A stretch of 57,620 bases of DNA. It comes from an uncultured Burkholderiales bacterium (GTDB lineage Bacteria; Pseudomonadota; Gammaproteobacteria; Burkholderiales; Burkholderiaceae_C). A model generated the notes under the pieces. That model was given only the letters and a program-made list of their open reading frames with translations. It searched no databases and was not told where the DNA came from. The stretch is from positions 1 through 57,620 of the forward strand of contig CAJAYT010000016.1 in the NCBI GenBank assembly GCA_903949285.1, in the 5' to 3' direction. This document shows, piece by piece, positions 19,178-28,540 of this stretch. The translations under genes were made by a program, and so were the position numbers. The first letter of the stretch is position 1. Every line of letters begins with the position of its first letter.

Positions 19178-20911
19178 TTATTTCAAACAAGTACCCTCTA
19201 AACTTGTAGGACTCAACTGAGTCGTCTGCGTGCGGTAAACATTCCACGCACTCCCAACGCTTACCAGCAGGTACCCCGAGCTCTTTAACTGCTCTGTGTC
19301 GCTCCAGTTTTTGGGCGCCAAGAGCCAACGCTCACCTTGACCAGCCTGCATCGCAAGCGTACTCAATGGCTTTAAGAATTCCCCCTTTGAAGGCTCAAAA
19401 TTGGCGCCTTCAAAAAGCTCTCTTCTCCAGTTATCGCCAGCGTGTGTGCGCTCAAAGTCCCAGTCCTGAAGTACCCAAAGGGGACGCTCGAGTGCGAGTA
19501 AAAAGGGGAGGTCATACGGGTACTCGCCTACCACCATGATTTGCGCCTTCGATAAATCTTGGCACCCAAGCACCTTAGCAATGTCAACAGTGAAATGACG
19601 CTCGGTCCACTTGGTGGCCTGGTCATTGATCAAGACCATCAATAGCACACTGGACACGACTAATATCTGCCAGATATATTTCTCAAAACGAGAGCCCCTC
19701 ATCAGCCGTTCCCAACCTAATGCACAAAGCACAGACATGGGAGGGGTTACCGGGAGTACATAACCAATGATTTTGGAGTTAGGGATGCTGAAAAACACAA
19801 CAATTGCCCACACCCATACGACACACAACCCAACCAGCAGTTGCGCATTGGTTCGCTTTACCTGAACCGCAGGCATGAACTGGTGTGTCAATTGTTTAAA
19901 TTTACTGGCCACGCTCTCTTGCTCATTGCGGACCCAAAAATCATAAACCACTCTTATTTGATAGGCCCAAAACCACACCATCCAAAGCCCCAAAAGCAAA
20001 GAGATGGCAGCCACATAAAACCAAACTGGTTGAGCATTGTTAAATTGTGTGCCTGTAAACCTGGCAAACTGATGAACGCCAAACATATAGTCCAGCATCC
20101 CCGGGTAAGCGCGCTCCGTTAGTATGAACCAAGGCAAGGTGATGCCCATAAAAATCAAGAGTCCTGAAATCCAAGGCACAGCTTTTAGGGCGCTCCAACG
20201 CCCACTCCAACACAGCCAAAGAAAAAGTACCCAAGCAGGCAAAACCACTCCAATCAATCCCTTACTAAGGACGCCCAGCGCGAGCGCTATAAATCCAATC
20301 CAAGGCGTACGCTGCAAGCCACTACCTCTAAGACTGACGTTCACATTGACGCCGTCTTTCTCTGGTGCACTCGCATGAATGGCAAAATTCCCAAACGCAC
20401 CGATAGCGACGGAGATCCAGCACGCCACCATCATGTCGTGGTTGATATATTGGCCCCCCATCAAAAAAGCTGCGCTGGTACCAAAGATGATGACACTGCG
20501 CCGAGCCATAGAAGGACCCATCACCTGTTGAATCCAAGGCCCCATGAGGGTCAAAATCAAAATTGCGTGAAACGCAGGAATGAGCCTGAACGCCCAAGCA
20601 CTGGCACCAACGCTTTGAGAAACCATAGCCTCAAGCCAATAAAGCAGAGGGGGCTTGTGAAAAAAGGGCAAGCCATTGAGTCGCGGCGCAAGCCAATCCC
20701 CAGAAACTCCCATCCACCGACCAATCTCCGCGTAACGCCCCTCATCTGGCAGCGCTAAAGGTCTAAACGCTGCAAGTACCAGTAACAATAGAGCGGTGAG
20801 CACACTTGGCCACACATAAGAGCGCAACCCCCCTCGCACCAAAACCTCAGTCTCGCGCATTGAATCTGTTGACTGCGATAAGGGTTCGATCGCTTTTTTA
20901 GATGCTGTCAT
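19178..20911 (-). CDS. ArnT-like lipid A glycosyltransferase (GT39/GT83 family)
   Basis: An integral membrane transferase predicted to move a sugar from an undecaprenyl-phosphate carrier to lipid A phosphate in the periplasm. The 577 residues start with a cytosolic tail and a first membrane helix, followed by the catalytic DEGRYAEI loop (Asp56-Glu57), then many helices and a C-terminal periplasmic domain. Its ATG directly follows the stop of the deacetylase gene with no gap. In Bordetella and Francisella such ArnT relatives (LgmB, FlmK) add glucosamine or galactosamine rather than aminoarabinose; the partners here favour a hexosamine. No arnA or arnB is seen in the window. Confidence 0.87.
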   Translation of the reverse strand: MTASKKAIEPLSQSTDSMRETEVLVRGGLRSYVWPSVLTALLLLVLAAFRPLALPDEGRYAEIGRWMGVSGDWLAPRLNGLPFFHKPPLLYWLEAMVSQSVGASAWAFRLIPAFHAILILTLMGPWIQQVMGPSMARRSVIIFGTSAAFLMGGQYINHDMMVACWISVAIGAFGNFAIHASAPEKDGVNVNVSLRGSGLQRTPWIGFIALALGVLSKGLIGVVLPAWVLFLWLCWSGRWSALKAVPWISGLLIFMGITLPWFILTERAYPGMLDYMFGVHQFARFTGTQFNNAQPVWFYVAAISLLLGLWMVWFWAYQIRVVYDFWVRNEQESVASKFKQLTHQFMPAVQVKRTNAQLLVGLCVVWVWAIVVFFSIPNSKIIGYVLPVTPPMSVLCALGWERLMRGSRFEKYIWQILVVSSVLLMVLINDQATKWTERHFTVDIAKVLGCQDLSKAQIMVVGEYPYDLPFLLALERPLWVLQDWDFERTHAGDNWRRELFEGANFEPSKGEFLKPLSTLAMQAGQGERWLLAPKNWSDTEQLKSSGYLLVSVGSAWNVYRTQTTQLSPTSLEGTCLK

Positions 20912-21778
20912 TTATTTTTTCCGAATGCATTCGGATCCTCTAACTAGACGCAGCGATGCCGCTGATAAATCATTTCGAAACGTCTCGGAGCTTAAATACT
21001 CAAACTCCACACAGCGCGCAGATCCTATGGCGTCGCCCACTTGTGCCTGCATTCCAGGGTGACACATGATCGTAGGTGGTAATTTATGAGCGCTTAAATC
21101 CTGGTCCGTCGCCTGCATTTGCTGAATCAAATTAAGCCATTCATTAAATGCCGCTCTGTACTGTGGTTGGTTTAAATTAAATCCGTATACACCCAGGAGG
21201 AGGGGGCTCAAGTTAAAACCCTCCGCAACGAGCATCTCTTTAAGTCTTTGAGCGCCCGTGAGAGATATCACCCTCGACTTTAAATGCGCAGGGCGCACCT
21301 GCGAGACACGAACCCAAGGTCGCTCGTTTAAACTCGAGTAACGAGCGCGCAACACCCGAAGCAAACAACTGCGGATGCCTGGAAACTGATGGATATGCTG
21401 GTGCCCATCAATGTGCTCGGGCGGTCCGCCCCATATGGATTCAAACCTATCCAGTTGAGACTCTATGACCGAGTCCAACTTGGTGGAGTGATAGCCGAGT
21501 CCAAAGGATCTAAGCATTACCTGCCCAAGGGAGGCTCCATAACCCGCAGCTCGCGCAAATTCACTGGTCAAGTCCAGGTGTAACCCAACGTCAACCAAGC
21601 CTCTTTGATCCTTTAACCTTAGAGCGTGATTGGGCCACAAAGGAGATAAAGACAATACGCTGGTTGCGCTGATTCGACCAGCACGCGCAAGCTGAACAAT
21701 AGCGTCAGAGACAGAATCATTCAAAGCAAAGTCATCTGCACAAATAATAAGCGATTTTTCTAAATTTAAAAAATTCAA
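20912..21778 (-). CDS. ChbG/HpnK (YdjC) family deacetylase, NaxD/LgmC-like
   Basis: Family members are metal-dependent deacetylases of N-acetylated sugars; NaxD of Francisella acts on undecaprenyl-phosphate GalNAc. Signature SLIICADDFALN holds the metal-site Asp15-Asp16 and HIDGHQHIHQFPGIR carries the metal His residues. I favour a TTG start, preceded by GGAG at five bases, giving 288 residues; an ATG at 21829 would add 17 residues, with no family match, made partly of a 13-base duplication. It is first in a two-gene unit with the ArnT-like gene. Hopanoid-related HpnK is an alternative, but no hopanoid genes are near. Confidence 0.87.
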   Translation of the reverse strand: MNFLNLEKSLIICADDFALNDSVSDAIVQLARAGRISATSVLSLSPLWPNHALRLKDQRGLVDVGLHLDLTSEFARAAGYGASLGQVMLRSFGLGYHSTKLDSVIESQLDRFESIWGGPPEHIDGHQHIHQFPGIRSCLLRVLRARYSSLNERPWVRVSQVRPAHLKSRVISLTGAQRLKEMLVAEGFNLSPLLLGVYGFNLNQPQYRAAFNEWLNLIQQMQATDQDLSAHKLPPTIMCHPGMQAQVGDAIGSARCVEFEYLSSETFRNDLSAASLRLVRGSECIRKK

Positions 21779-21801
21779 ACCTGCTCCGTTCCGAGGCGTA
21801 T

Positions 21802-21835
21802 ATTTAGGAGTACCATTTAGGAGTACCATTTAGGA
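21802..21835. repeat. 13-base tandem repeat, 2.6 copies
   Basis: The unit ATTTAGGAGTACC occurs at 21802 and 21815, followed by eight bases of a third copy. Copies are identical. It spans the upstream ATG of the deacetylase gene; since 13 is not a multiple of three, copy-number change would shift that frame. Confidence 0.92.
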
Positions 21836-22007
21836 TTGTTTCACAGTATTGGTGCATTCTCGCGTGTTCAGTTGCACTTTATGATCCAATTAAATTTTGC
21901 GAAAATGCTCAGCGCACAACTCACATGGGTTGTACAGTACACATCCGTCTGATCACTCCATTAGTAGCGTCTCTTTTTTCAACCCTTTTTTATTGCATCG
22001 CACTCAC

Positions 22008-24215
22008 ATGAACGACCGCATCAAAACTCACAATCTAAACGTCGCAAGCTCCTTGTATCACTTCGTCAACTCAGAAGTTCTACCCGAACTGCACATTAAG
22101 AGTGAAGACTTTTGGTCCGGATTTTCATCTATTGTCAAAGATCTGGCTCCCGTCAATATTCAACTTCTAAAGGAGCGTGACCGCCTCCAACATGATTTAG
22201 ATAGTTGGCACGCGGCACACCCTGGACCTATCACTGATATGCAGGCCTATCAATCTCATTTAAAAGAGATTGGCTACTTGGTTCCAACACCTGAGAAGGT
22301 ACAGGTCAAAACCAAAAACGTCGACGATGAGCTTGCCCATCAAGCAGGCCCACAACTGGTCGTACCCATTTTGAATGCACGCTACGCTTTGAACGCGGCC
22401 AACGCCAGGTGGGGCTCTTTGTACGACGCACTCTACGGCACGGACGTGATCGCCGAGGCAGACGGCTGTGAAAAAGGCACGCATTACAACCCCAAGCGGG
22501 GTGCGAAAGTGATCGAATACGTTCGTCACGTTCTAGATAGAACCATACCTCTTGTGCACGGATCACACCTTGACTCCTGTGCATACAGTATCGAAGACGG
22601 TCAACTCCACGTGAGCTTGCAAGACGGCACGACCTCTAAGCTAAGAGTCAAACACCAGTTGCTGGGCTACAGGGGCGAGTTGAGTGCTCCGAGCTCATTG
22701 TTATTTGAGCACCACGGACTTCACCTTGATTTGATCATTGATCACACCAGTCTTATTGGATCCAAAGACCCCGCCGGGGTGAGCGATTTGGTTGTTGAAG
22801 CGGCACTCTCGACCATCTTAGATCTTGAGGACTCGATCGCCGCAGTTGACGCGGATGACAAAGTACTGGCATACAGAAATTGGCTTGGCATCTTAAAGGG
22901 CACGCTCGTTGAGGAAGTAACCAAAGGCGGTAAGACTTTCACACGCGGCTTAAACCCGGACCGTGTTTACAAATCAGTCTCCAATAAGGGCGAGTTGCGC
23001 CTACACGGACGCTCTCTTTTATTCCTGCGCAATGTTGGTCACTTGATGACCAATCCGGCCATCTTGTACACAGACGCACACGGAGTTGAGCTAGAAATTC
23101 CGGAAGGTATCTTAGACGCCGTGATCACAACCACGATTGCCCTATATGACCTGAGGGGGTTGACTGCCAACGGCATCAAGAACTCTCGTCGTGGATCCGT
23201 CTACATTGTTAAACCCAAAATGCACGGCCCCTCTGAAGTTGCGTTTGCAGCGGAGCTTTTCTCCAGAGTCGAGCGGCTTCTTGGACTTGCACAGAACACT
23301 GTCAAGCTTGGCATCATGGACGAGGAGCGCAGGACCAGTGTTAATTTGAAAGCCTGTATTTCGAATGCTATAGACCGCGTGGCCTTTATCAACACAGGCT
23401 TCTTGGACCGAACCGGTGATGAGATGCATACCGCCATGCGCGCAGGCCCCGTGATTCGCAAAGGCGATATGAAATCAAGCGCTTGGATTAAAGCGTATGA
23501 ACGAAACAATGTTTTGGTAGGATTATCCTGCGGCTTAAGGGGCAAAGCACAAATTGGCAAAGGCATGTGGGCAATGCCTGATTTAATGGCCGACATGATG
23601 AAGCAAAAGATCGTGCACCCGCTCGCAGGCGCAAATACGGCTTGGGTCCCAAGTCCAACGGCAGCCACCTTGCACGCGCTGCACTACCACCAAGTTTTAG
23701 TCAGTCAAGTTCAAAAAGATTTAGAGAAAATTGATGAAAGCCGCGAACACGCGGGGATTTTGAATGATCTTTTGACCGTTCCCGTGACGGCAACTCCTAA
23801 CTGGAGTGATACAGAGAAGCAGCAAGAGGTTGATAACAACGTTCAAGGCATTCTGGGCTATGTGGTGCGCTGGGTTGACCAGGGCATAGGATGCTCCAAG
23901 GTTCCTGACATTCACAACATTGGACTCATGGAGGACAGAGCAACTCTTCGCATCAGCTCTCAACACATCGCCAACTGGCTTCACCACGGCGTTGTATCAC
24001 AGGCCATGGTTCGTGAGAGTTTTGAGAGAATGGCAAAGGTCGTTGATGAGCAAAATGCAGGCGACCCGCTTTACCGTCCCATGAGCGGTCACGCAAGCTC
24101 CTCCTACGCTTACCGCGCCGCGCTGGACTTGGTGTTCAAAGGCGAGGAGCAGCCCAGTGGCTACACTGAGCCGTTGCTTCATGCTTGGCGTCTAACCGTC
24201 AAAGCCTCATCATGA
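22008..24215 (+). CDS. glcB: Malate synthase G
   Basis: Condenses glyoxylate with acetyl-CoA to malate, final step of glyoxylate use. The 735-residue protein matches the large monomeric G form: [24 protein letters not shown]-like [39 protein letters not shown] and [16 protein letters not shown] follow in the expected order. I chose ATG giving [14 protein letters not shown], as 37 extra upstream residues do not resemble the family. Its stop overlaps the start of a small membrane-protein gene by four bases. No isocitrate lyase is in view. Confidence 0.95.
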   Translation: MNDRIKTHNLNVASSLYHFVNSEVLPELHIKSEDFWSGFSSIVKDLAPVNIQLLKERDRLQHDLDSWHAAHPGPITDMQAYQSHLKEIGYLVPTPEKVQVKTKNVDDELAHQAGPQLVVPILNARYALNAANARWGSLYDALYGTDVIAEADGCEKGTHYNPKRGAKVIEYVRHVLDRTIPLVHGSHLDSCAYSIEDGQLHVSLQDGTTSKLRVKHQLLGYRGELSAPSSLLFEHHGLHLDLIIDHTSLIGSKDPAGVSDLVVEAALSTILDLEDSIAAVDADDKVLAYRNWLGILKGTLVEEVTKGGKTFTRGLNPDRVYKSVSNKGELRLHGRSLLFLRNVGHLMTNPAILYTDAHGVELEIPEGILDAVITTTIALYDLRGLTANGIKNSRRGSVYIVKPKMHGPSEVAFAAELFSRVERLLGLAQNTVKLGIMDEERRTSVNLKACISNAIDRVAFINTGFLDRTGDEMHTAMRAGPVIRKGDMKSSAWIKAYERNNVLVGLSCGLRGKAQIGKGMWAMPDLMADMMKQKIVHPLAGANTAWVPSPTAATLHALHYHQVLVSQVQKDLEKIDESREHAGILNDLLTVPVTATPNWSDTEKQQEVDNNVQGILGYVVRWVDQGIGCSKVPDIHNIGLMEDRATLRISSQHIANWLHHGVVSQAMVRESFERMAKVVDEQNAGDPLYRPMSGHASSSYAYRAALDLVFKGEEQPSGYTEPLLHAWRLTVKASS

Positions 24216-24604
24216 ACGAGTCTCTTGAGAAACTCAAACGCAAACTCCAGTTCTACACCATTGCACTGGTTGTAGGACTTGTGCTGCTTTGCGTTGCTTA
24301 CCTTGAGTTCATCTATCACTACGCCTACTCCAGCGGGGAGAGCGTAGGGTACGTGCAAAAACTCTCACTCAAGGGTTGGGTCTGCAAAACTTGGGAGGGC
24401 GAGCAATTAAAATCCATTGCTGGCCAACCCTCCGTTCCTGAAAAGTTTTTATTCACGGTACGGGACGATGCGGTAGTGGACAAAATTAACGCAACACTTG
24501 GTGAACGTATCATCTTGGTGTACGCCCAGCACCCTGGTCTACCCAGTTGCTTTGGCGATACCGATCACTATATTGTTGACGCTAAGCCTGTGCCCAAAGA
24601 CTGA
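24212..24604 (+). CDS. Small membrane-anchored protein of unknown function
   Basis: A 130-residue protein with a charged N-terminus, one membrane helix (about residues 14-36) and a soluble domain containing [46 protein letters not shown] and [14 protein letters not shown] recognise this as a conserved family in proteobacteria that is often mislabelled 6-phosphogluconate dehydrogenase in databases; it has no dehydrogenase features. ATGA overlap with malate synthase G suggests coupled translation. Two Cys residues (in WVCKTW and PSCFGD) may be paired. Function unknown. Confidence 0.85.
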   Translation: MNESLEKLKRKLQFYTIALVVGLVLLCVAYLEFIYHYAYSSGESVGYVQKLSLKGWVCKTWEGEQLKSIAGQPSVPEKFLFTVRDDAVVDKINATLGERIILVYAQHPGLPSCFGDTDHYIVDAKPVPKD

Positions 24605-24669
24605 GTTTTAAATGCACTGGGGGAGGGCTTGCGAAGAGCTGATCAAGTGCGGGCGACGACGCAACAACA

Positions 24670-24724
24670 CTTCGCAAACGCTTCATAAACGCTTCATAAA
24701 CGCTTCACAAACGCCTCACAAACG
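24670..24724. repeat. Five 11-base tandem repeats at the end of gshB
   Basis: Units CTTC(G/A)(C/T)AAACG begin at 24670, 24681, 24692, 24703 and 24714; the two central units are identical and the others differ by one or two bases. The last unit covers the gshB stop codon. A sixth, degenerate unit may lie inside the gene at 24725-24735. Confidence 0.92.
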
Positions 24725-25681
24725 CTTTAATAGCGCGTCCACAAAAGCTTTGGCCACATCGAAGCCTTTTTGTTGTGTAATTTCTTGAAAGCAAGTTGGG
24801 CTTGTGACGTTGATCTCCGTCAAGTAGTCCCCGATCACATCCAGTCCAACTAGAAAAAGACCGCGTGCGCTTAACACAGGACCCAAGTACTCTGCGATCT
24901 CCCGCTCACCTCGGCTCAACTCCCTTGCAACACCGAGTCCACCCGCAGCCAAGTTGCCTCGGACCTCGCCTGCCTGTGGAATTCTGGCGAGTGCGTAGGG
25001 CACTGCGACACCGTCGATTAACAGCACCCGTTTATCGCCTTGTTCAATGGCGGGCAAGAACTCTTGAACCATCACAGTTTGGGTACCGTTAGCCGTCAAT
25101 GACTCAATGACAGAGCCCAAGTTCAGTCCATCTGCTTTCACTCTAAAGATACCGCTTCCGCCCATTCCGTCAAGCGGTTTCAAAATAATATCTTTATGAT
25201 GAGCGTGAAACTCTTTAATTTTAAAAGCCTCACGCGTCACAAGTGTAGGGGGAGTGAGCTCAGGGAACTCAAGTATTGAGAGCTTCTCGGGATGGTTTCG
25301 CACAGCAGCTGGGTCGTTAAACACCTTTGTGCCCTGCCTTTGCGCCACCTCGAGCAAATGGGTCAGATAAAAATATTCCGAATTAAAGGGCGGATCTTGC
25401 CTGAGCACGACTGCGTCCATCTGCGTCAAAGCGCGCACGCTTGGCTCTTGGGCCTTGTACCACTGTGGGTGCTCAGCTGCATTGTTTGCATCACACGAGA
25501 GCATCTGAACGCGGCGCATACTCGCGCTCACGCTGGCAGATGAGAGACTAAAGATATCGCGCGGCTCACAGGACCAAACCGCAACACCCCTCGCATCCAA
25601 CTCTTTCATCATCACATACGTAGAGTCTTTGTAAATCTTGAACGTATCGAGTGGATCAGAGACGAATAGAATATTTTTCAT
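24716..25681 (-). CDS. gshB: Glutathione synthetase
   Basis: Joins gamma-glutamylcysteine and glycine. The 321-residue ATP-grasp enzyme has VSDPLDTFKIYKDSTYVMM at the N-terminus, the substrate stretch RQDPPFNSEYFYLTHLLE, the ATP-grasp loop KPLDGMGGSGIFR, and EINVTSPTCFQEI near the end, all expected. It follows gshA on the same strand with a 69-base gap. The 3' end coincides with an 11-base tandem repeat. Confidence 0.97.
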   Translation of the reverse strand: MKNILFVSDPLDTFKIYKDSTYVMMKELDARGVAVWSCEPRDIFSLSSASVSASMRRVQMLSCDANNAAEHPQWYKAQEPSVRALTQMDAVVLRQDPPFNSEYFYLTHLLEVAQRQGTKVFNDPAAVRNHPEKLSILEFPELTPPTLVTREAFKIKEFHAHHKDIILKPLDGMGGSGIFRVKADGLNLGSVIESLTANGTQTVMVQEFLPAIEQGDKRVLLIDGVAVPYALARIPQAGEVRGNLAAGGLGVARELSRGEREIAEYLGPVLSARGLFLVGLDVIGDYLTEINVTSPTCFQEITQQKGFDVAKAFVDALLKRL

Positions 25682-25750
25682 AGAACACTTATTAAGCCAA
25701 TACGGCTCTCAATTTTTTCTCAAGCCAAGTCTAAAAAAACTCCGTATGGC

Positions 25751-27046
25751 TTAGTCATAGATCTCTGCGTTGGGGTCGGTTGCCTCCAACTCGTAACTCG
25801 CGGCCAACATCGCCAAGCGACCAATGACCCCGTACATATAAAAACGGTTTGGAACACTCGCTCCAGGCTTCACGCCGGGTTGGGGGAGTTGGGCACTTTG
25901 TTCAAATGCTAGCGGTACAAAGCTAGCACCAGGGGCATTCAAATTCTCATCCACACCTCGCTCAGCGTGAACGCGGTAAAACCCGCCCACCACGTAGCGG
26001 TCCATCATGTAAACAACGGGCTCAGCAACCGCATCATTGATTCTCTCGTGCGTTAGCACGCCCTCTTGAATAATGACTTGATTGACCTCCTGACCGTCTT
26101 TGATCACGCTCATTTTGTTTCTTGTTTTACGGTTCAATACCTCCAAATCCTTCACATCACGAACCGTCATGATGCCCATTCCGTAGGTGCCGTTATCTGC
26201 TTTGACAACGACAAAAGGCTTTTCTGTAATCCCATATTCTTTGTATTTTTTCTTTATTTTGGTGAGTAAGGTATCCACATTACTGGTCAAACAATCCATA
26301 CCCGTACCCTCCGCAAAATTGACCTCCCCGCAGGATGCAAACATGGGGTTGATCAGCCAAGGATCAATGCCCAAGAGTTTGCCAAAGCGTTTGCTGACCT
26401 CCTCATAGCTTTGAAAATGCAGGCTTTTACGGCGCACACTCCACCCCGCATGCAGGGGGGGCAACAAGTACTGCTCAGGCAGATCCTCCAAAATACCGGG
26501 AATACCTGCACTCAAATCATTGTTGAGCAAAATCGTACAAGGATCAAAATTCTCCAAACCCAAGCGCCTTTTGGTGCGAATCACTGGCTCTAAAGTCACC
26601 GAGTCGCCATTGGGTAAATTGATAACCGTGACCTCCTTGATCTCAGGATTGATGGATCCAATGCGCACATTCAACCCAGCCATGTGAAAAATTCGCTGCA
26701 ACTGGGCTACATTGCTCAAATAAAAGGTATTACGCGTATGGTTCTCAGGAATGAGTAACAAATTCCTGGCCTCCGGGCATATCTTCTCAATCGCAGCCAT
26801 CGCCGCTTGCACGGCAAGGGGGAGCATCTCAGGGGTTAAATTGTTCCAACCTCCTGGATACAAATTCGTATCCACGGGGGCTAACTTAAAGCCCGCATTT
26901 CGAATGTCGACCGAGGTATAAAAGGGCGGAGTGTGCTCCATCCACTCCAAGCGGAACCACCGCTCTATGGCGGGCATTGAATCAATGACGCGTTGTTCGA
27001 GTTCGTTGATGGGCCCAGTGAGCGCCGTAATGAGATGGGGTACCAT
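25751..27046 (-). CDS. gshA: Glutamate-cysteine ligase, short proteobacterial type
   Basis: First step of glutathione synthesis. This 431-residue protein belongs to the GshA type of beta- and some alphaproteobacteria that is not homologous in length to E. coli GshA (about 518 residues). Recognisable stretches are VDTNLYPGGWNNL, LLIPENHTRNTFY, LLNNDLSAGIP, VVKADNGTYGMGIMTV and VVYMMDRYVVGGFYRVH. It forms a pair with gshB. Confidence 0.93.
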   Translation of the reverse strand: MVPHLITALTGPINELEQRVIDSMPAIERWFRLEWMEHTPPFYTSVDIRNAGFKLAPVDTNLYPGGWNNLTPEMLPLAVQAAMAAIEKICPEARNLLLIPENHTRNTFYLSNVAQLQRIFHMAGLNVRIGSINPEIKEVTVINLPNGDSVTLEPVIRTKRRLGLENFDPCTILLNNDLSAGIPGILEDLPEQYLLPPLHAGWSVRRKSLHFQSYEEVSKRFGKLLGIDPWLINPMFASCGEVNFAEGTGMDCLTSNVDTLLTKIKKKYKEYGITEKPFVVVKADNGTYGMGIMTVRDVKDLEVLNRKTRNKMSVIKDGQEVNQVIIQEGVLTHERINDAVAEPVVYMMDRYVVGGFYRVHAERGVDENLNAPGASFVPLAFEQSAQLPQPGVKPGASVPNRFYMYGVIGRLAMLAASYELEATDPNAEIYD

Positions 27047-27111
27047 TTTTACTTTCTTTGTTGAAGAGGGATCAAAACACGTTGATGCCCGTATTGCCGT
27101 TTAATTTTCGA

Positions 27112-28401
27112 TTAGGTTCGAATCTCACCGTGCCCAAGCACCACATACTTAAGGGAGGTTAGTCCCTCTAAACCCACGGGTCCACGCGCATGAAATTTAT
27201 CGGTTGAGATACCAATCTCCGCGCCCAGTCCGTACTCAAAACCGTCGGCAAAGCGGGTGCTCGTGTTCACCATCACACTCGCAGAATCCACCTCGCGCAA
27301 GAACTGTTCGGCGTTGGAATAAGTCTCTGTCAAGATGGCATCTGTGTGATGAGAGGAGTATTTGTTGATGTGGGCAATTGCCTCATCCAATCCCGCCACT
27401 ACTTTCACGCTAATAATGGGCGCCAAGTACTCTTCGTACCAGTCTTGCTCGGTTGCCAATTTTGCTTTCACCCCAGCAACGCCAGTTATAGAGCCGATGA
27501 TTTCCAGTGTCTGTGCGCAGCCCCTGACCTCTACGCCCTTGCGCGCATAAATCTCTATGAGCTGGGGTAGAAACTCCTGAGCCACATCCTTTGCAACCAA
27601 AAGACTCTCCATCGCGTTACAAGGACTGTATTTCTGAGTCTTTGCGTTGTCACAAATTCGCAGCGCCGACTCTACATCACAAGTCGAATCTACATATGTG
27701 TGACAGTTACCGTCCAAGTGCTTGATCACAGGCACCTTCGCCTCAGCACTGATACGCTCAATCAGCCCTTTACCGCCTCTTGGGATGATCACATCCACAA
27801 ACTCGGGCATTGCAATCAAATAGCCCACAGCCTCGCGGTCTACACTCGCAATAAGCTGCACACCGTCCTCAGGCAGTGACGCCTCAACAAGGGCCTCTCT
27901 AACCAAGGACGCAAGGGCTAAGTTTGAGTGGATCGCCTCTGAACCACCTCGCAAAATACAAGCATTACCGCTTTTGATAGAAAGTGTTGCAGCCTCGATC
28001 GTGACGTTGGGCCTGCTCTCATAAATCATTCCGAACACACCAATAGGTACCCTCATCTGACCAACCCTAATACCACTGGGCTGCTCTTTCAGCCCACTGA
28101 TCTCACCTATGATCTCGGGCATGCTCGCGAGTTGTTCACACCCGAGCGCGCAGGTCTCAATGATTTTCTCTGTCAAGCGTAGCCGGTCCAACAATACGGC
28201 TGAGATCTGCGCCGCCTGGGCCTGCGCGCAGTCCTCTTGGTTGGCATTGATGAGAGCAGTCGCATTGGATCTGAGCTTGCTAGCTAGGGCAAGAAGTGCG
28301 CGGTTTTTTTGTGCCGCACCCGCCTTGGCCATCAAAGCACTAGCCCGGCGCGCATTTGCGCCGTGAAGTTGCATTTGGAGAGCGAGGGAATTAGCGTTCA
28401 T
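27112..28401 (-). CDS. proA: Glutamate-5-semialdehyde dehydrogenase (gamma-glutamyl phosphate reductase)
   Basis: NADPH-dependent reduction of glutamyl-5-phosphate in proline synthesis. The 429-residue protein shows [33 protein letters not shown] and the active-site Cys in [13 protein letters not shown], then [26 protein letters not shown]. Normal length. It follows holA, with a 139-base gap, and precedes gshA on the same strand; proB is not in the window. Confidence 0.96.
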   Translation of the reverse strand: MNANSLALQMQLHGANARRASALMAKAGAAQKNRALLALASKLRSNATALINANQEDCAQAQAAQISAVLLDRLRLTEKIIETCALGCEQLASMPEIIGEISGLKEQPSGIRVGQMRVPIGVFGMIYESRPNVTIEAATLSIKSGNACILRGGSEAIHSNLALASLVREALVEASLPEDGVQLIASVDREAVGYLIAMPEFVDVIIPRGGKGLIERISAEAKVPVIKHLDGNCHTYVDSTCDVESALRICDNAKTQKYSPCNAMESLLVAKDVAQEFLPQLIEIYARKGVEVRGCAQTLEIIGSITGVAGVKAKLATEQDWYEEYLAPIISVKVVAGLDEAIAHINKYSSHHTDAILTETYSNAEQFLREVDSASVMVNTSTRFADGFEYGLGAEIGISTDKFHARGPVGLEGLTSLKYVVLGHGEIRT

Positions 28402-28540
28402 GGTTGTATTTTCTCATCATCTCGCGGCTTTTGCACCGGGAACACTCCAAATGAACAAGACATATTCTAGAAACGCTGGAGTTTTAATGGCTTGACGGCC
28501 CCAGTCATCAAACAGCGGCCGCTCACAAACCATTGTTTGC

